Below are positions 36,381-48,359 of a stretch of 64,000 nucleotides of DNA, piece by piece (position 1 is the first letter of the stretch; every line of letters starts with the position of its first letter). The stretch is from Chromera velia. Its lineage: Eukaryota; Sar; Chromeraceae. The notes below the pieces were generated by a model. The model did not search any database. It had not been told where the DNA came from and saw nothing but the letters and a program-made list of their open reading frames with translations. The DNA is taken from positions 56,905 to 120,904 of the forward strand of contig JAHBMJ010000665.1 in NCBI GenBank assembly GCA_018398765.1. The letters run 5' to 3'. Made by a program: the position numbers and the translations under genes.

Positions 36381-37345
36381 TTTTCTTTGATACATGAGAA
36401 GAGAGGATGTGTAGTCCTCGATCGGCTTATTCTTTCCACCAAAAAGTCCCCCAAGGATATCGCGGTTGCCCAGTCCTTTCTCAATTCTTTGTTCACCAAG
36501 GCAATCGACCCACCACTATCCTTCCCTCTTCCCATAACAAATATAATGCCCGGAGCGGGCAGATGTCGAAACACCATGTACAACAACAGCCAGCAACTCA
36601 TATTTCCAAGGATGACCTCCTGGTCCAGGAAAAGAGAGATTGAGAGGGTAAGTGAACATACAGGCAGTCTTCTCTCCTGCTTTTTCAGGATTGGTCCGAT
36701 CCATCTGGATCAAGAGAACCTGAGGCGCCTCTATTAAAAACCATGTCTCCGTCCCTCTCAGCTCTCTTTCACCAACGACTTTGGTGGTGGGGTGGGGTAA
36801 ATAATGGTTCAACATAAACTGAGAAACGACAATGGTGTTGTTTTTTGGGAAAAAATGAAGTTCAATCGACCGAATGTCGGGCTTTTTGGTGCTGCTGTTG
36901 TGATGACAGACGTCAGGGAACTCTTTTTCTATCCCCTCCCGCCCCATCCAGAGAGCCTCCCACTCCTCTACCATTGTAACATGTCCTTTGGAGTTGAACT
37001 CTTCGTGAACGAGCTCAATCACATCTAGAAGAAGCTCGCCTGCGTCTTCCTACCTTCCCTAGCAATAAATTCCCCTCGAGCCTGAGCCTTGTCGACTGAA
37101 CAAACCCCTCATCTTTTGCAACAGACTACGAAGGGTGTCCACACAATCCAGCCTGTCCAAAACTAAGTCTCTCAGAGAGAGAAAGATGGGAGATGCAGAA
37201 AGGTTCGACATGAAGGTGTAGTTTAGATGAAGAAGCAGATAGAAGACTCGGTGAGAAGACTTACGATGTTGGCCCTTGCTGGTCCTGCTATTCTTCTTTT
37301 TTGGGCAACGTGGAGTGGGTTGCTGCTTTGAGGAGCCTTATACCC
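36380..37345 (-). pseudogene. Ubiquitin-specific protease (USP) remnant
   Basis: Reading right to left, the frame 37022-36516 contains typical USP blocks: LVHEEFNS after the EDAGELLLD segment at ~37,050-37,010, RGTETWFLIEAPQVLLIQMD, and the catalytic His box SGHYICYGK at ~36,560-36,530. A stop follows the His box within four residues, while similar coding appears in a shifted frame below it. Upstream, EDAGELL is preceded by in-frame stops, and a candidate Cys-box region (TFMSNLSASPIF, ~37,225-37,185) lacks an obvious catalytic cysteine. I read this as a decaying copy; an intact gene with missed introns remains possible. Confidence 0.45.
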
Positions 37346-37419
37346 TGGGTGGAAAAGCATAAGTTGGGAGTGGACAGGAGTGGCATTGCACCTCTGTGCA
37401 TTCATTGCCATTCACTGAA

Positions 37420-39750
37420 TTCGGATCCTACAACAGGAGAGACGGTTGTGGCTCTTCGGGCAAGGTGGTAGAGAAAGTCTAGACGAGTTTAGATAGACGT
37501 TTTGGGGCTTTGTTTTCTGTTGTTGTTTTTGTAAGTGATTCATGGCAGGTTGATGGATGGCTTGCATGGTGGAAGAGAAGATTGGAAGTGAAGGTGATCG
37601 TATTTGGTTCGGTACTAGGTTTGGTGTGCCTTCTTGCCTTTTGATTCTGTTCTGCGAAGTAAGGTGGAGGTTAAAAAGCGTCTGTTCGGCGTAGCCTCCT
37701 CTTTTCTTTTCTTTTCTACTGGTGGTCTTTTCGGAAGAAGAGAAAGGGAGATAGAAAAATGAAGAAAGGAAGGGCAATTATGGATAGTTCAAAGAGGTCA
37801 AGAGCTAGTTTCAGCCATACGAGACCTCTCGAGCTCAGTACCAAAAGAGAAAGAAAGTTTTGCAGTCAGTGGTTTCTGTTATACAATCTCTTTAGTGCTT
37901 TAAGGAGAACACCCAGAGATGGGGGGTGTACTGGAGAAATGTGTGTAGCCTTGTGGAGTGAGTGATCGAGTGGACTGTGAACGCAAAAGTACGTCGGGTC
38001 ACTGTTCTTTCGTATAGTCTTGCACTGTTTCAGAAAGCAATGTTTAACTGGGAGATGCAGTCTAACATAATCTCCCTCAGGGGGTGATTGTTAGGGTTTC
38101 AGAGGGTAGACAGACCTAGACAAACAGCTGCTTACCAGTGATATGTTTATATCTGCGTATGACAGCGTTTGAGTTGCTCTCGCTTGCTTTTGTACGAAGT
38201 CAACTCAAAAGAGGAGAGATACTCAGCTTGTCTCTAATGTCTCGTTCACTCCTGCGGGGAGCAAACTCGAAGGGTGATTGTTGGTGCGTTAGAGAGTGCA
38301 GACAGATAGGCGTATTGTGACTATAGGTCGATTGCAGCGGCGGATTGATTCAATCAGGAGCGTGCACGTACGGCGAGCGTCAATATTACGGAGAGCATGC
38401 ATGTGGCATTTAATTCATTTAATGCAAGTGCATGCATATACGGAGAAACTGCACGATCCACTGAAGGCGGTTGCATATATGAATGTATGAATGAACACTC
38501 AGGCTTCTTCTGTTTGAGGCTGTATGCGATCAGATTGGATGTAAAAGTGAATATAGAGAGGTGCATTCCTCTAGTGATGAAGGAAGCCGAGTTGCTTTAC
38601 TGTTAAGTAGGGAGCCAAGTTGCTCTAACGGAGGTGTTGCTCACAAGAGCAGGTAGGAGGTCTTATTGATCCACTAGGTTAGGTAGTTCATCAGATTCCA
38701 TAGGCACCGAAAGTGTGTTCTTTCTCCCCATACTTTAACAGTGAGTAGATTAAATAATCATCGAGAGTGCTTCCTGAATGTCAGTAGATTAAAAGGCATA
38801 CAAAATCCAGATTTCGGTCACTAAGACCTCTTCGGTTGTCTTTAGTATCTTTAGGTTTCATTTCTTTTTTGGTATAGAAGAAAACCAATGAGTAACTCGA
38901 CATTAAACCTAGCGTTAAACTCGTTTTAGCAACTCAACAACACTAAAAACCCCTGGTGAAAACCCTAAGAGTTCAACCTCAAATCTTATCTCAAATATCA
39001 AATATTTGAGCAGCATTGAGCTTGAAACTCAAATCAAATCAAATCAAATTAAATCAAATCATATATAATCAAATCAAGCATGGTCACTATATGCAGTAAC
39101 TACACTTAGTGCAGTAATTATCATCATCATCAGTATCATACGCCATCGCCAGCAGCTGTTATAGAAATAGGTGCATCAAAAAATAAATTTAAAAGGCATA
39201 TATATGCAACAATAGCGTTACAATGCAAAATTGATTTTTGATGTAGGTGTTTCATCGAACGAGTCTCAAACTTTTAAATACCAGTTTGAGACAGACCGTT
39301 AAGAAAAATTAAGAAAAATCTATTTGGTGTCTGACAATGCGGTCAATTGGCGTCATGAATGCTCATGGGGAAGCGAACTTTCAATTAATTCATAAAATTT
39401 GATATGGTGTAGGTAAGTCTAGGTTCAAGCATTCCTCCCTTAATTCCCTCTTTCAGCACTGCTCCCTCAGCCACTTGTGGTTCACTGCCTGCACAAACAC
39501 ACACAGAAATAATGGTGAGTTGAAGCAAAAGACACAAGCGCCTTGGTTGCACCATCTTGTGGGATCAGAGAGAAGCGAAATCAAATACGTTCAAATAAAC
39601 ACAAAAATGCAGCCAGTTCAGGTTTATGACATTCCGATTTGGGACTCTTCTCGAGGTTGAGTCGGTTTGCCTTAGTCAAAATTGCACAGTGAGAGAGGGC
39701 GTGTGTTTGTATGAGAGAGAGGGGTGATGACGCCCCTTTTTTTCAGCATT
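37420..39750. other. AT-rich spacer, mostly unrecognised
   Basis: No host gene was recognised. Short open frames (37,412-37,777 minus; 37,759-37,965 plus) show no domain. Simple AAATC repeats lie at 39,020-39,075. LTR-like junctions within it are listed separately. Confidence 0.5.
38078..38300 (+). mobile_element. Copia-type LTR remnant (fossil)
   Basis: CAGGGGGTGATTGTTAGG at 38,078-38,095 is identical to the polypurine-tract/3'-LTR junction of the copia element at 54,121-54,138. A second, similar junction (AAGGGTGATTGTTGG) lies near 38,270. Beyond the junctions the sequences differ, so these look like remains of other, older copia-like LTRs. Boundaries are unclear. Confidence 0.4.
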
Positions 39751-39752
39751 TG

Positions 39753-41196
39753 CTACAAGCAAGAAAAAGCGGGCCTCTGTGATGCCACTTTTGTACAGGC
39801 GCATGGAGGTCTGTATCGCATTTCTGCTTTTCCAAAAGCTCTGCTGTCGACTTGCAGCTGCATTCATGTTCCTGTCTACTGCCCGGTCGTGCTTTGGCCC
39901 ATCCCTTAATTTGATTATTCCCAGACAGACCTGAACAGCGGATGGCCTCTTGTCCGGGTCCACTTGCAGGAGCTGGCTGACGAATTCCTGTGCCTCTTGA
40001 CTGACCCCCTGCAGTCAGATAGACAACAGGAAAGAGGGTTCAGGGCAGGGAGAGGGAACTAAAATGCATAGCCATAAGACCATCTGCGAGTACTACCACA
40101 CACGAACGCACGTCATCTTTGCAGAGACCTGAGCAGAAAATAAAAGAACGTACAACACCCTGAGTGAATTTCTTGTCTGCGCAAGGTTGCCATTTTCCCC
40201 TGGCTATGTGTCAATGTCTTTCGCTTCCCCCTTTCTTTTTTCCCATCAACCATGACAGCCGGCTTGCAGGTCCGGCCGGGTCCTCTTAAATTTTGTCGAC
40301 TCACTCGCTCTACACTTACCGAGGGAAAGACGACTGCTGGGGGGCACTCCATGACCTGAAAGCAAGAGGGAGAAGAAGGATGTGCGGTTATGCGGCAAAG
40401 ATGGGGAAAGGACAGATGGCTGCTGTTTCTGGAGAAGGAGAGCAGCTGCAGAAATTGCCGGGAGGCGAGAGAGAGAAAATTCAGCTAGCGTTGCCCAGGG
40501 TGGGCGGAGAGAAGGACGAGTGCTGGGAAATATGACAGTGCGTGGAGGGTGGAGCGCCGAGGGCTGCTCGGATTCGTCGATTCGTTTGCATCCTTTGCGC
40601 GTTTGCTTTTTTAGCTCCATTCGAGCCGCCAAAAAGCTGTAAACTGAGCAACCAGGTCGTTACAGAGAGAGACGCTCTGGAAAGCAAGCCCATGGATGCA
40701 GGAATACGCTAAAGGAATGATCCGTCTTAACCCACCCACGGACCCACCTTTCGGTACTCTTCCACCGTGACAGCTTCGAATGGCATTCCACCTGTCAGCA
40801 TCCAATAGGTGATCACACCGACTCCCCTGCATGCACACGTACGTGGAGGGAGCGTTTATTCATAAGCCATCAATCGATCGATAGGATAAAAGAAAGAATA
40901 GATGAATCCAATTGTGCGTGTCACTATATGACAACAAGGAGACTGCTGGAAGAACCATAAGAAGAAGAAGAAGAAGGAGTAGTAGTAGTATGGAATCATG
41001 AGTTGTGGCTGGAAAGAGAGAAGGCAAGAAGGAAGACGTGCTCCTGTTTTGGAAAGAAGAAAGAAGAAGCAGGAAATGCGATACTGCTTCCTGCCCAACA
41101 AGTCTCACACTGACTGACTGACTGACGGACGGACGGACAGACAGACGGACGGACGGACGGACGGACAGACGGACGGACGGACGGACGGACGGACGG

Positions 41197-41228
<32 letters not shown>

Positions 41229-44109
41229 ACGGACGGACAGACAGACGGACGGACGGACTGACTGACTGGCTGACTGACTGACCACATGTCGCACTTGTGG
41301 TTGAACTGTCCCTGGAGGACCTCTGGGGCCATATAGTAGGGCGTGCCCCCCTCGTTGGACGACTTTGCGTTGGGACAAGACAGTCTCTCCGCAAGTCCAA
41401 AGTCTAGAAGTTTCACAATTCCTTTCCTCCTCTGTTTGATTGCCTCGTCACCCTGCAGCCGTACGTGTATTGATTGCAAGACAATGAATTGTTTGGTCGC
41501 AGCCAATGTAAGACTTCAGTGCCTCTTCTTTTGCATCAGTGAGTCTCCAGAGAGGAAAAGCAAAAATGTAGGGGGGGCAAGAAAGTTATAATGACGAAAA
41601 GTATTTCCAGAAAAGTCTAGGAAAAGGCAAAAAATCGTGCCAAGGGAGGGTCAAAAGGAAATGGGAAGAATATGATCATATACCGCTGCTCATAAAGAAA
41701 AGCCAGAGGACGACGGCCATCTGCGTGCCTGTCTCTCTCTCAGTGTCTGCATTTTAGACGCCATCTGTCAACTTTCTGTTGCCTTTTTATTTCTGGAAGA
41801 AAAACAAAAGAAAGAGAAAGAGGAGGAGAAATTTCTCTCTGCCAGCCTGATCTTATTTGTCTTGACAGACATTCGATCATCTCTTGCCTTCTTTCTGACG
41901 GACCCCAATGATCATCATGTTCTCAGGCTTCAGATCCTTGTGTACAATCAACTTCTCGTGACAGTGCGCCACAGCCGAGAGGAGCTCCCTCAAGATCCCT
42001 GTAGTCTCCGCCTCTGAGAAGAAGGGATGCTGCCGCCCATTCGACAGGCGGGCCTCGAAAACCTGAAGAGGCAAATTCATTCGTGCACATATCGATACCT
42101 CCACCCGAGAAGGAAATGAGAGTACGCAAAAACCAGTATGATGAGATGGAAAAATCAATTCGATGACTTCAAAGACCTGCAAGGCTCTTTTTACGTGACA
42201 CGCCGACCCGAAATAACTCCCCGATTGAGAGCGGTCGCTGCAGAAAACTCTGTTTCGGAGCGCGAAAGAGAAATGGAATGAGATTGATGGAAAAGCATAA
42301 TGTCATCATGTTTCCGGCTCGTGCAAGATAAGCTGCATTCAGGCACTCACTCACGCACCTCCCTGAGCTGACAGCCGTCCACAAACTCGGACAGCAGATA
42401 GATGTTCTCCCCATCTTCCCGATGGTCAAAGAACCGAACAATGTTGGGATGATCCAGAGATTTCATGAGAGAGATCTCGTTAAGGATGCACTCCCGTGCA
42501 ACAGAGGAAGAAGACTTGGAGGTTGCCTTACAGCATCTGCGTGAGTGCACGCATGAATGTATGCATCGATGTACAAGGAAAAGGGAGGAGCATAAATGAA
42601 AGCCTTGTCGTACGAGAGAGAGAGTTTCTTTGGTGGACGCAAAGCCAAACATCTTTGAGTCCTCCTGTGTCTGTCCATCCATCAGAGGCGTAGCAAGTGG
42701 AGCTGAATTTGTGTTTACGCACGCGCGGTCAACTCTGTGCAGAAAGATTTGAGCTATCGAATGGTGGTGAGTCCAAAAAGAATGCAGAAGGAGTCTGCCG
42801 GGCGCGTTCAATGACGCTGGAACGAGCTTTAGTAGGTCTATTTGATGCGAAGCAATCCCAAGCAAAAAGTCCTGTATACAATGAAGAAGAAAGGCAGGCA
42901 GACCTTCTGGTTGCAGAATCACCGTCGTCGAGAGCGTACACCGTGCTGAATCGCCCCTCACCCACTACACGACTCTCCCGAGCCAGGAAGGAAAGGAAAG
43001 AGGAGGGAGGACTTGGGGGGTCTCCGGCTCCTCCTCCCTCTTTGTCTGCAAGGTCTTGGACGGTGTAATAAGCCTCTTCTTCCACGCTGTCGTACGCATG
43101 GGGGAAACAGTGATGTGAAGGGGGAAGTATGCACTCGCCCTCTCCTTCTGCGTCGTCGTAACCTTGGGGAAGTGAGTGCTCGACATGTGGAGGGGGCAGC
43201 ATGCACTTGCCCTCTCCTTCTGCGTCGTCGTAACCTCGGGGAAGTGAGTGCTCGATGTGTGGAGGGGGCAGCATGCACTCGCCCTCTCCTTCTGCGTCGT
43301 CGTAACCTCGGGGAAGTGAGTGCTCGACATGTGGAGGGGGCAGCATGCACTTGCCCTCTCCTTCTGCGTCGTCGTAACCTTGGGGAAGTGAGTGCTCGAC
43401 GTGTGGAGGGGACAGCATGCACTCGCCCTCTTCTGCTGCGTCGTCGTAACTTTGGGGAAGTGAGTGCTCGACGTGTGGAGGGTATGTATGGTCAACCTCT
43501 TCATCTTCTTCCACAAGTTCTTCTTCTTGGAATTGTGCGTCGAAAACCCCCCTGCCAGAGGAGGTATCGGAGGTTGGGGCCTGGGTGGAGTCGGTGAGGC
43601 ATCGCATAAGAGTCTCCTTCTGCTCTCTTGAGAGCTCAGCCTGCAAGCAAAGGGGGGCAGGGGGAAGAGAGCTTTGAAGTCCACAGGCATGAGAGGCGGC
43701 TAGAACAGATCGACAGAGCAGCACAATCAGACAAACCGAAACAGACTGACAGGCAGAGAGACGGACAGAGAGACCAACTTGCCGAGCAATGTCCTTTGCC
43801 TTCTCCTTCTTCCTTCGCCTTTGCTGATGGAGCTAAAGGAGGGAGACGGAGAGACAAAACCATAGAACGTGAGACACAAAGAAAGAAAACAGAGAAGAGA
43901 AGAGAGACGAACAGAGCAAATTCAATGCTGCCAAGGAGGATCAAGAATAGAGAAAAGAGAAAGGGGCGCTCACCAACACACCTTGTGCTTTTGCAGCCAG
44001 TTTGCTATCACCTCAAATGAAAGCTCTTCCTGTCTGCTGCCCCCCCTTGGTCTCTCGTAAGTTCTGCAAGCAGACGCACGCACAGACACACACACACACA
44101 CACACACAC

Positions 44110-44153
<44 letters not shown>

Positions 44154-46647
44154 GGGGGGGGTTTGCATGAGAGGATGCTTTTACTTACCTGCGTTCAGAC
44201 TAGCAAGTCATTCTACTCCAATCACGAAGAAAGAGAGGCAGACAGACAAAAAAGATGAATAACCTTACACTGAGTCATCCATTGGAACTGAACTAAGAGA
44301 ACAAATGAACGAGTGGATAGATGAGTGAAGAGACTGATACGTGGTTATGTATACATTCTCTGCAAGACACGCACTCTTCCCTGCCGCCCGGCTAGATGCC
44401 ATCTCGCTGATCAGTCGAACAAATCCGGTCCACCACTAGATTTCTCTCTCGAAGTTGATCTCTCTCACTGGATGGTTGGCTGTGCAAGGCTGACTGACCG
44501 TACGAGTTTTGCTCTTTGGACGAATTCGATAGTTCTCTTTGTCTCGTCTGCCTGCTCTTGAAGAAGGGAGACCGTGCCGACAAGAGTCGTGTCACAGTTC
44601 CCAACCTGCAGGGTCGCAACATTTCACGATTTTTACCAATTTGAAAGATGGGAGGTCCTAAAGGTAAGGGGGTAGAGATCAGGAGGGGCAAACTGTTGCA
44701 TTGTCGTGGACGACAAACAGGTTGAGGAGTCTGATTCGGGGAGCATTCAGGGGAAACAACCGACTTGAAACACAAGCACACCCAACCGACTGAGCAGATA
44801 AAAAAGTACGACCTCCGCCCAAAGAGAAGACTCAACAGAGAGCGAGGGGTCTCGACGAGACTCAAATTCTTTGCGGAAAGCCACTGAGCCATCGAGCAGC
44901 TTCACTGTGCATACGCTGTTGTTGCAAGCTGACTCGAAAAACAAGGAAAGGGCGAGCAAGGAGAAAAGGTGACTGACCAGGTACGGCTTTAGGAGTCGAG
45001 TCAGCATCGAGTCCCTGAAAGGGCAGTATCCGATTCTGCCCTTCCCTCCCTTTTTCTGCTTGGAAAGGATGGCCCTCAGAACCCTCGCGAGAGCAAAGAG
45101 AGACGAATTGATCGCCCCTGCCTCCTTTGCTGTTGCCTGTCGCAGCAACGACTCGTACTCAGTCGCGTCCACCGCCTGAGGTTTCTCGGACCCTGTAGAG
45201 AGGGAAGGGGGGGAAGCGAATTACATGTACGTGAACTCGAATGTGCCAGATGCTCTGGTATGAGCAAACACAGCAGAGAAAGGAGGGAGAGCTTGACTTC
45301 TGTTCGCAAGGGAAATTGGGCAGACAGGTCAGGCATAGGTCAGACGCCGGGAGAGGGCACTTTGAGACATTGAGGGACGTCCTCCTCGTCCATATAGTCA
45401 GAAGGAGGGCCAGTGCAACCACTGAAGTCGTTCAGCCACCCAGCAACCTACCTGCTAGGTCGACGAATGCTAAGGAAGACATTTTTCGGGGAGTTCTTGG
45501 GGAGCGCGCAACACCCTTCTTCTCTCTGGGTATCTGCAAGGATCCGCCCGGGCAGATGGGGTGACATTAACATTCATACCATGCTACTGGCTTTAGCATT
45601 CTGCAACTTGGTCTGTGCGGTGTATCTCAAGGGCCTTGAAAGAAAAAGACATGTAGGCGACAATGACGGCTAAAGGTGTGTGTCCCAAATTTCTGGTCCC
45701 CTGCAGGTGTTGCTCGGGAGAAATGGCGTGAGTCGAAGGGAGAAAAGCGAAAAGTCGACATGGCCTGTGATTGTGCATTGCCTCACTGACTGACCATCCA
45801 AGCGTCCAGTCGATATATGGCGTGAGACCGGGACGAATAGGCGTTCCTCATGCTTCCCCCAACGTGTCTGGACTTCAGATTTTTCTTGATCGCTTTGCAA
45901 GTGTCATCAGCAGTCCAGCACTGAACGTTTCGGGCTCCCTCAACCGACACTTCATTGCTCCTGGGATCCTCTCGAACCTCTGCAGGTTGGTGTCAAACAG
46001 AGGGGGGGTGTTGTGTACTACGGGTGTGTATCAAGGTAAGTCATTTTGATTGAAGCTCAAGTGGCTGACTGACTCAAAGTTGTGGGATCGTTCCGCTTGC
46101 GAGAAAGATCCATCACTGTGTTGTTGTAGATTTCAATCATGATGAGCTCGACAAAGAAGTGCATTCCAAGCTGCTCGGCTTCCTCCTTTGCTCGACGGAA
46201 GAGCTCCCTAGTCACGCGAAACACAAGACCATCATCTCCCCTTACTCCCTGCATGGTGTGCGTTTTCCCTGTCCCCGTTTGCCCATACCTGCATCGAACG
46301 AAAGGGGGCATACACACAGACTTTCAACGAACTCAAGACGATGAGAACGATGGGGATCATTGGCCTTTTGAAATGACTTACATGATCACGCTTGTGTTTC
46401 TGTTCTCAAGAGCAGCCTCCACCATCGACTTCCCGATGGTCTCATGAACATGTACATTGAGTGCTGCGGGGTCAAAGACCTGTACATCCCCCAGCTCGTG
46501 GATCTCACTTTTATCGTCCACAAAGAATGGTTTGCCGTCTTCGTTTGCAAAGAAACTCTTTTCTTGCGAGGGGTCCATGTCCCTCTCCGGTTTGATTCGG
46601 AGATGGACCTGGACGTTCGGTCGTCCGAGATCCCTCCTTCTTTGCAT
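39753..46647 (-). CDS. Kinesin motor fused to Ser/Thr protein kinase
   Basis: Exons in transcript order: 46647-46382, 46288-46074, 45979-45795, 45700-45608, 45533-45452, 45192-44978, 44605-44499, 44063-43982, 43832-43779, 43640-42904, 42536-42359, 42062-41904, 41452-41283, 40826-40748, 40355-40320, 40008-39931, 39857-39753; 946 codons plus stop, in phase throughout. Residues ~1-390 are a kinesin motor: P-loop GQTGTGKT (46,284-46,261), switch I SSRSH (45,836-45,822), switch II DLAGSE across exons 5/6, [10 protein letters not shown], and a neck-like [18 protein letters not shown] short basic linker and 24-residue repeats follow (~486-610). The kinase (~655-910) has GEGRFSTV (~42,960), the invariant Lys in CCK at the start of exon 11, HKDLKPEN (41,942), DFG (41,404) and APE (41,329), resembling the CaMK/CDPK group. 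ATG 46647 opens the motor. The last exon is the least certain. Two adjacent genes instead of one is the main alternative. Confidence 0.75.
41103..41284 (-). repeat. (GTCA)n / (GTCC)n array starting at a splice donor
   Basis: About 180 bp of tetranucleotides fill the start of the intron after the kinase exon with DFG and APE. On the minus strand the array begins with the donor GT itself. It creates long Pro-Ser-Val-Arg / Ser-Gln-Ser-Val frames that are not coding. Confidence 0.95.
43100..43490 (-). repeat. 72-bp coding minisatellite (24-residue repeat)
   Basis: Five clear copies and one degenerate copy lie inside exon 10 of the kinesin-kinase gene. Consensus core is [19 protein letters not shown] followed by xCMLP. 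Copies alternate Lys/Glu and Gln/Arg at fixed positions, suggesting a 144-bp higher-order pair. The unit is acidic and probably disordered, forming the linker between motor and kinase. Confidence 0.95.
44078..44151 (-). repeat. (CA)n and (GA)n arrays in an intron
   Basis: Adjacent CA and GA runs lie in the intron upstream of the exon at 44,063-43,982 of the kinesin-kinase gene. Confidence 0.95.
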
Positions 46648-48100
46648 GGTTGCCTCTTTCGATGACTTAGGATCGCAAAACGTGCTTGCTTTTACGAAGG
46701 CCTTCGAACAAATACGGTTTTGCAAGCTCCAATGATGTGGGAAAGTCGACTGGAATGGCGGCAAGCGTGCATGTCGGTCAGACAATCTGTGTCGATCGAT
46801 CGATCGATCCATGCATGCATGCAGAAGTCGTCATGCATGCATATTGCATGCATGCATGCAGGCGTGCACATGCATATCCCCGGCCCGGGCATTGATTTGT
46901 ACCGACTTTTTGTAGGTGGTCCCGGTATGCATGTTCAGGCATAGCGCCGTCTACGCACATGGCGAGACAGGGAAGACAGTGCATGCATGAATACATACGG
47001 AAAGAAGAGCTAGAAGAAGAGTCCTCAGATTGCTTCTTAGACAGCACAGAGAGAAGATTTTGAGTGAATCACTCAATGAAAGCTGTGTTGTTCTGTACTC
47101 TCCATATTTTTTTGAACGAATCCCGATGGTTAGATCAGAGAAACACGCCCTTTTCGGGCACTTTCTTTCATGTGTTGCTTTATCTGGGAGCAGGGGGGAA
47201 CAGAATAACGGTTTGCTTTTGGCCCTTTATTTAGTCTTTTTCTCTATAAGGAAGAGGCCTTTCGGAGTACGTGTGGGAAGTAGAGACTCCCGTCACAAGT
47301 GCAGAAAGGAAAGGCATAGGTAGGTTGACGTTGCTAGCAATTCTAAAAATTCAGACACATATATTTATTGCTGTAGGCACCAGTAAATAAAAAGTCGGTA
47401 CAAATCAATGCTCAGGGGATACATGTATACACGGGATCGATCGACATGCATGGGATTGACACATACACCCCATGCACCAGTTAATTGGGTGAGTGCTTCG
47501 GGAAGCATTGTGTGCAATGTGTGTGCGCTTGTTTGCAACCGCGCGAGTTTATGTATTCTTGCAATCTCAGCTAGCTAGGGCCATAAGCTAGGGCCCTTGC
47601 ATATGGCCCGAGCATGTGGCCCATGTAAGATGAGTTGCCCTCTGAAGCGAGATATATTTTCGGTTCACGGCTCCGTGTAAGTTGCTTGAGGCCCTTGAAG
47701 TTGAGGGGCACTTTTCTCGAAAGTGCTGATACGGACCGTGACAGACTTTTTTTGTCGATCAAGAGACTGATAGACGGAGACAGAACCGTACCCTTCCCAA
47801 AATAAAAAAATGCAATATGTGAGTGCGTACGTTCTCAATAGATTTTAGAGCCACTCTGAACAAGCGCTCTGAGATGCCAGTCTGAGCGTCTCGGCTGAGC
47901 TGTCTCTCAGGCGATGAAGACTAATGATGACATAAGAATCTAACGTCTTATATTAATATATATGAATTCCTAAGACAAAGAAAGACTGAACGGTACTAAA
48001 CGATTAACTTTTTTTAGAAACATTCATTTAACATTGCTGAGGCTCACATCACTCTGTTCAACTATGATCCTTAATGGTAAGACTTAACCCTTAAATTTTC
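46648..48100. other. Upstream region of kinesin-kinase gene and spacer
   Basis: GATC and GCATGC self-complementary repeats lie at 46,795-46,875, in the likely 5' leader or promoter of the minus-strand gene. The rest, to the copia element, is AT-rich with a few open frames lacking recognisable domains. No RNA gene was seen. Confidence 0.5.
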
Positions 48101-48359
48101 TGTTAGGCCATCGAATGTGTGGTTATTCGTTAGTGCCTTTCCAGAGCCGCTTACGTATTAGTCCGTGCGAGCCCTGTTTGTGGGGCACATTCATATGTGT
48201 TGTTCTGATTTTTGTGGTGTTCTGCTGTGTGCGTGAAACGGCGAGATCCGTCCTACCATGTATCTAGTTTGCAGTGTTGTATCGACCCCCTTCTCCCCGG
48301 ACCTGAATTACCGTAAGATCTATTACGTGAATATCATCATCAACCCCTAGACTTTATCA
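48101..48359 (+). repeat. 5' LTR of the copia element
   Basis: Starts TGTTAGGCC, ends CTTTATCA; TTTTC precedes it. Aligns without gaps to the 3' LTR. Confidence 0.93.

Noticed and set aside
40860-41506. Minus-strand frames of Pro-Ser-Val-Arg / Ser-Gln-Ser-Val periodicity
   Set aside because: They are translations of the (GTCA)/(GTCC) intronic array. Only the flanking kinase exon is coding.
43100-43490. CRISPR-like array
   Set aside because: The units are contiguous without spacers and lie inside a eukaryotic exon. The same holds for 61,935-62,430.
42958-43690. Other-frame ORFs across the 72-bp repeats on both strands
   Set aside because: A repeat unit divisible by three keeps all frames open. 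Only the frame joined to motor and kinase has splice support.
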